Translations under genes and position numbers: made by a program
Notes under the pieces: generated by a model
Database searches by the model: none
What the model was told of the DNA's origin: nothing
What the model saw: the letters and a program-made list of their open reading frames with translations, nothing else
Origin: Dehalococcoidia bacterium
GTDB lineage: Bacteria > Chloroflexota > Dehalococcoidia > UBA6926
Length of the DNA: 6,889 nt
Direction of reading: 5' to 3'
Assembly: GCA_030754805.1 (NCBI GenBank)
Contig: JASLZO010000056.1
Coordinates: 1 to 6,889, forward strand
Shown: positions 5,557-6,889 of the stretch, piece by piece
Numbering within the stretch: position 1 is the stretch's first letter
Layout of the letters: each line of letters starts with the position of its first letter

Positions 5557-6777
5557 ATGCCGGGTCCACTTGAAGGAATCAAAGTCCTCGAAGTCGCCAA
5601 TTGGGTGGCTGCGCCGGCGGCTTGCGCGATGCTCGCCGACCTCGGCGCTCATGTCGTGAAGGTGGAACACCCGCAGACCGGCGACCCGGTCCGCAGTATC
5701 GACGTCACTCCTTCCGGCATCGTCGCCGATACTCCTGACCTAAATCCATCCTTCGAACACCTGAACCGCGGTAAGAAGAGCCTCGGTATCAACCTCGCAG
5801 ATCCGGACGCGCAGAAAATCGTCCGGAAGCTCGCCGCCGAGGTCGACGTCCTCGTCACAAACCTAGTCCCGGAGCGCCAGGAGCGCTATGGCCTCAGCTA
5901 CGAGGACGTGCAGGGCACCAACTCTCGGTTGATTTACGTGGCGCTGACTGGATATGGCGCCGACGGGCCGGAACGCGACCGGCTTGGATTCGACTACGCA
6001 GCTTTCTGGGCCCGTTCCGGGATCATGGCGTCCATCGGCGAAGAAGGCTCACCTCCGGTCCAGCAGCGCCCCGGTATGGGCGATCACGCCACGTCCCTGG
6101 CCATCACCTCTGCCATCGGCATAAGCCTGTTCGAGCGAGAGCGGTCCGGACTCGGCCAGCGAATAGAGTGCTCCCTCCTCCACACCGCCCTCTGGGTACT
6201 CGGGATGGACGTCAGCGCAGCGCTCGACCACAGGCAACCGGTCCAACGCCACTCTCGCACGGGCACCCCGAACCCGCTTTCGAACTACTACGAAACTGGT
6301 GACGGGCGGTGGATCCAGTTCGTCATGTTCGATTCCCAGCGGTTCTGGCCCGGGTTCTGCCGCGCGCTCGAACTCAACCCATTGGTGTCGGACTCACGGT
6401 TCGCAACTCAGGAGAACCGCGCTGCCAACAGCAGGGACCTCATCTCGCTGATTGCAGAACGCATTTCCAGTCGAACGCGAGATGACTGGGGTCCCCGATT
6501 CGATCGAGAAAACTGCATCTGGGCACCCGTGCAGACCGTCGACGAGATCGCGGCTGACCCTCAGGTCCGCGCGAACGACTACCTCGCTCAACTCCGCCGG
6601 GAAGACGGCGACGATTCGTTCGGTGTGGTTGCGATGCCCGCAAAGCTCGAACGAACCCCTGGGGTCGCCACTACCGCGGCCCCGGCCCTTGGCGAGCACA
6701 CGGAGATGCAGCTACTCGAACTCGGATATACCTGGGACCAGATCGCTGATCTGAAGACCAACGGCACGATTATCTAA
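5557..6777 (+). CDS. CaiB/BaiF family (class III) CoA-transferase
   Basis: This 406-residue cytosolic enzyme is of the usual length for class III CoA-transferases, which move CoA between an acyl-CoA and a free carboxylic acid. The N-terminus L-E-G-I-K-V-L-E-V-A (5-14), M-L-A-D-L-G-A-H-V-V-K-V-E (25-37), the N-R-G-K-K-S-L (70-76) segment and the V-L-V-T-N-L-V-P-E-R (98-107) segment are typical. The likely catalytic Asp is D176 in R-P-G-M-G-D-H-A-T-S (171-180), aligning with the Asp that forms the acyl anhydride in formyl-CoA transferase. It is followed by E-R-E-R-S-G-L-G-Q-R-I-E-C-S-L-L (about 192-207). The C-terminal part includes the small-domain region (about 225-330) and ends normally. The start is fixed by AAGGAGGA 8 nt upstream. 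The substrate cannot be told from sequence; candidates in the family include carnitine, oxalate/formate, mesaconate, succinate and bile acid acyl groups. It is transcribed separately from the respiratory operon, so no functional link to it is implied. Confidence 0.93.
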   Translation: MPGPLEGIKVLEVANWVAAPAACAMLADLGAHVVKVEHPQTGDPVRSIDVTPSGIVADTPDLNPSFEHLNRGKKSLGINLADPDAQKIVRKLAAEVDVLVTNLVPERQERYGLSYEDVQGTNSRLIYVALTGYGADGPERDRLGFDYAAFWARSGIMASIGEEGSPPVQQRPGMGDHATSLAITSAIGISLFERERSGLGQRIECSLLHTALWVLGMDVSAALDHRQPVQRHSRTGTPNPLSNYYETGDGRWIQFVMFDSQRFWPGFCRALELNPLVSDSRFATQENRAANSRDLISLIAERISSRTRDDWGPRFDRENCIWAPVQTVDEIAADPQVRANDYLAQLRREDGDDSFGVVAMPAKLERTPGVATTAAPALGEHTEMQLLELGYTWDQIADLKTNGTII

Positions 6778-6800
6778 TCGCACATCCGAAAAGCCGGCTG

Positions 6801-6889
6801 TTACGTTCCTTCTTCCAGAGACTTGGAAGCAAGTGAGCCGGCGTACACGATCGCATTGAAGCTGATCAGTACCGTGAACCCGATGAGGA
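6801..6889 (-). CDS. C-terminal fragment of a probable membrane protein, cut by the right edge
   Basis: On the minus strand one frame is open from the right edge to a TAA (complement of 6801-6803). It encodes 28 complete residues ending L-I-G-F-T-V-L-I-S-F-N-A-I-V-Y-A-G-S-L-A followed by a charged tail S-K-S-L-E-E-G-T. A hydrophobic stretch and then a short charged end is what the last transmembrane helix and cytosolic tail of a membrane protein look like. The gene converges on the CoA-transferase, with only 23 nt between the two stops. The family is not recognisable from this piece. Other minus-strand frames here are also open, so the reading rests on composition and gene layout. Confidence 0.4.
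   Translation of the reverse strand, partial: LIGFTVLISFNAIVYAGSLASKSLEEGT

Noticed and set aside
6792..6799. AGCCGGCT palindrome between the convergent genes
   Set aside because: Eight bases of self-complementary GC-rich sequence with no loop or T-run; too short to support a terminator or binding site.
6812..6829. CTTCCA/TGGAAG inverted repeat as a bidirectional terminator
   Set aside because: The 6-bp stem lies inside the probable minus-strand coding tail and has no T-run on either side.
1..6889. tRNA, rRNA, CRISPR array, insertion sequence or attachment site
   Set aside because: No repeats with regular spacing, no transposase or integrase frames and no cloverleaf were seen on either strand; nearly all bases belong to recognised coding genes.

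Overview
The window looks like bacterial DNA of moderately high GC (roughly 60 percent by eye, not counted). Five complete genes and one partial gene run on the plus strand as a single tight operon (1-5414). It is closed by an intrinsic terminator, followed by a separate plus-strand gene (5557-6777) and the tail of a convergent minus-strand gene at the right edge (6801-6889).

The operon encodes an Alternative Complex III (ACIII)-like quinol-oxidising respiratory complex. In order it has: the C-terminal end of a molybdopterin-oxidoreductase-family subunit (1-581, cut by the left edge); a four-cluster iron-sulfur subunit (613-1329); two different NrfD/PsrC-type membrane subunits in tandem (1356-2786 and 2841-4232); a DUF3341/ActD membrane subunit (4243-4767); and a mono-haem cytochrome c lipoprotein of ActE type (4764-5414). 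Spacers are 31, 26, 54 and 10 nt, and the last pair overlap by 4 nt. From what is known of ACIII, the second NrfD protein should take electrons from quinol. The iron-sulfur and cytochrome subunits would pass them to a periplasmic carrier or terminal oxidase, with ActD and the other NrfD protein completing the membrane module. What sets this operon apart is that the molybdopterin-like and iron-sulfur halves, fused in the well-studied ActB, are separate genes here. The multihaem subunit ActA is not in the window; since the operon ends at the terminator, it must lie upstream if present.

The second unit is a CaiB/BaiF (class III) CoA-transferase of unknown substrate. It has a strong ribosome binding site and a short GC-rich leader containing a repeated GGGCAT element. 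At the right edge the minus strand carries the C-terminus of what is probably a membrane protein.

The organism cannot be named from this sequence. ACIII-type operons are known in Chloroflexota, Bacteroidota, Gemmatimonadota, Planctomycetota, Acidobacteriota and Proteobacteria. A class III CoA-transferase beside a split-ActB operon made me think of an uncultured aerobic Chloroflexota lineage (for example SAR202-like), but that is only a guess. Nothing here suggests a mobile element, phage, CRISPR array or RNA gene. The content is mostly recognisable; the main interest is the unusual ACIII architecture.
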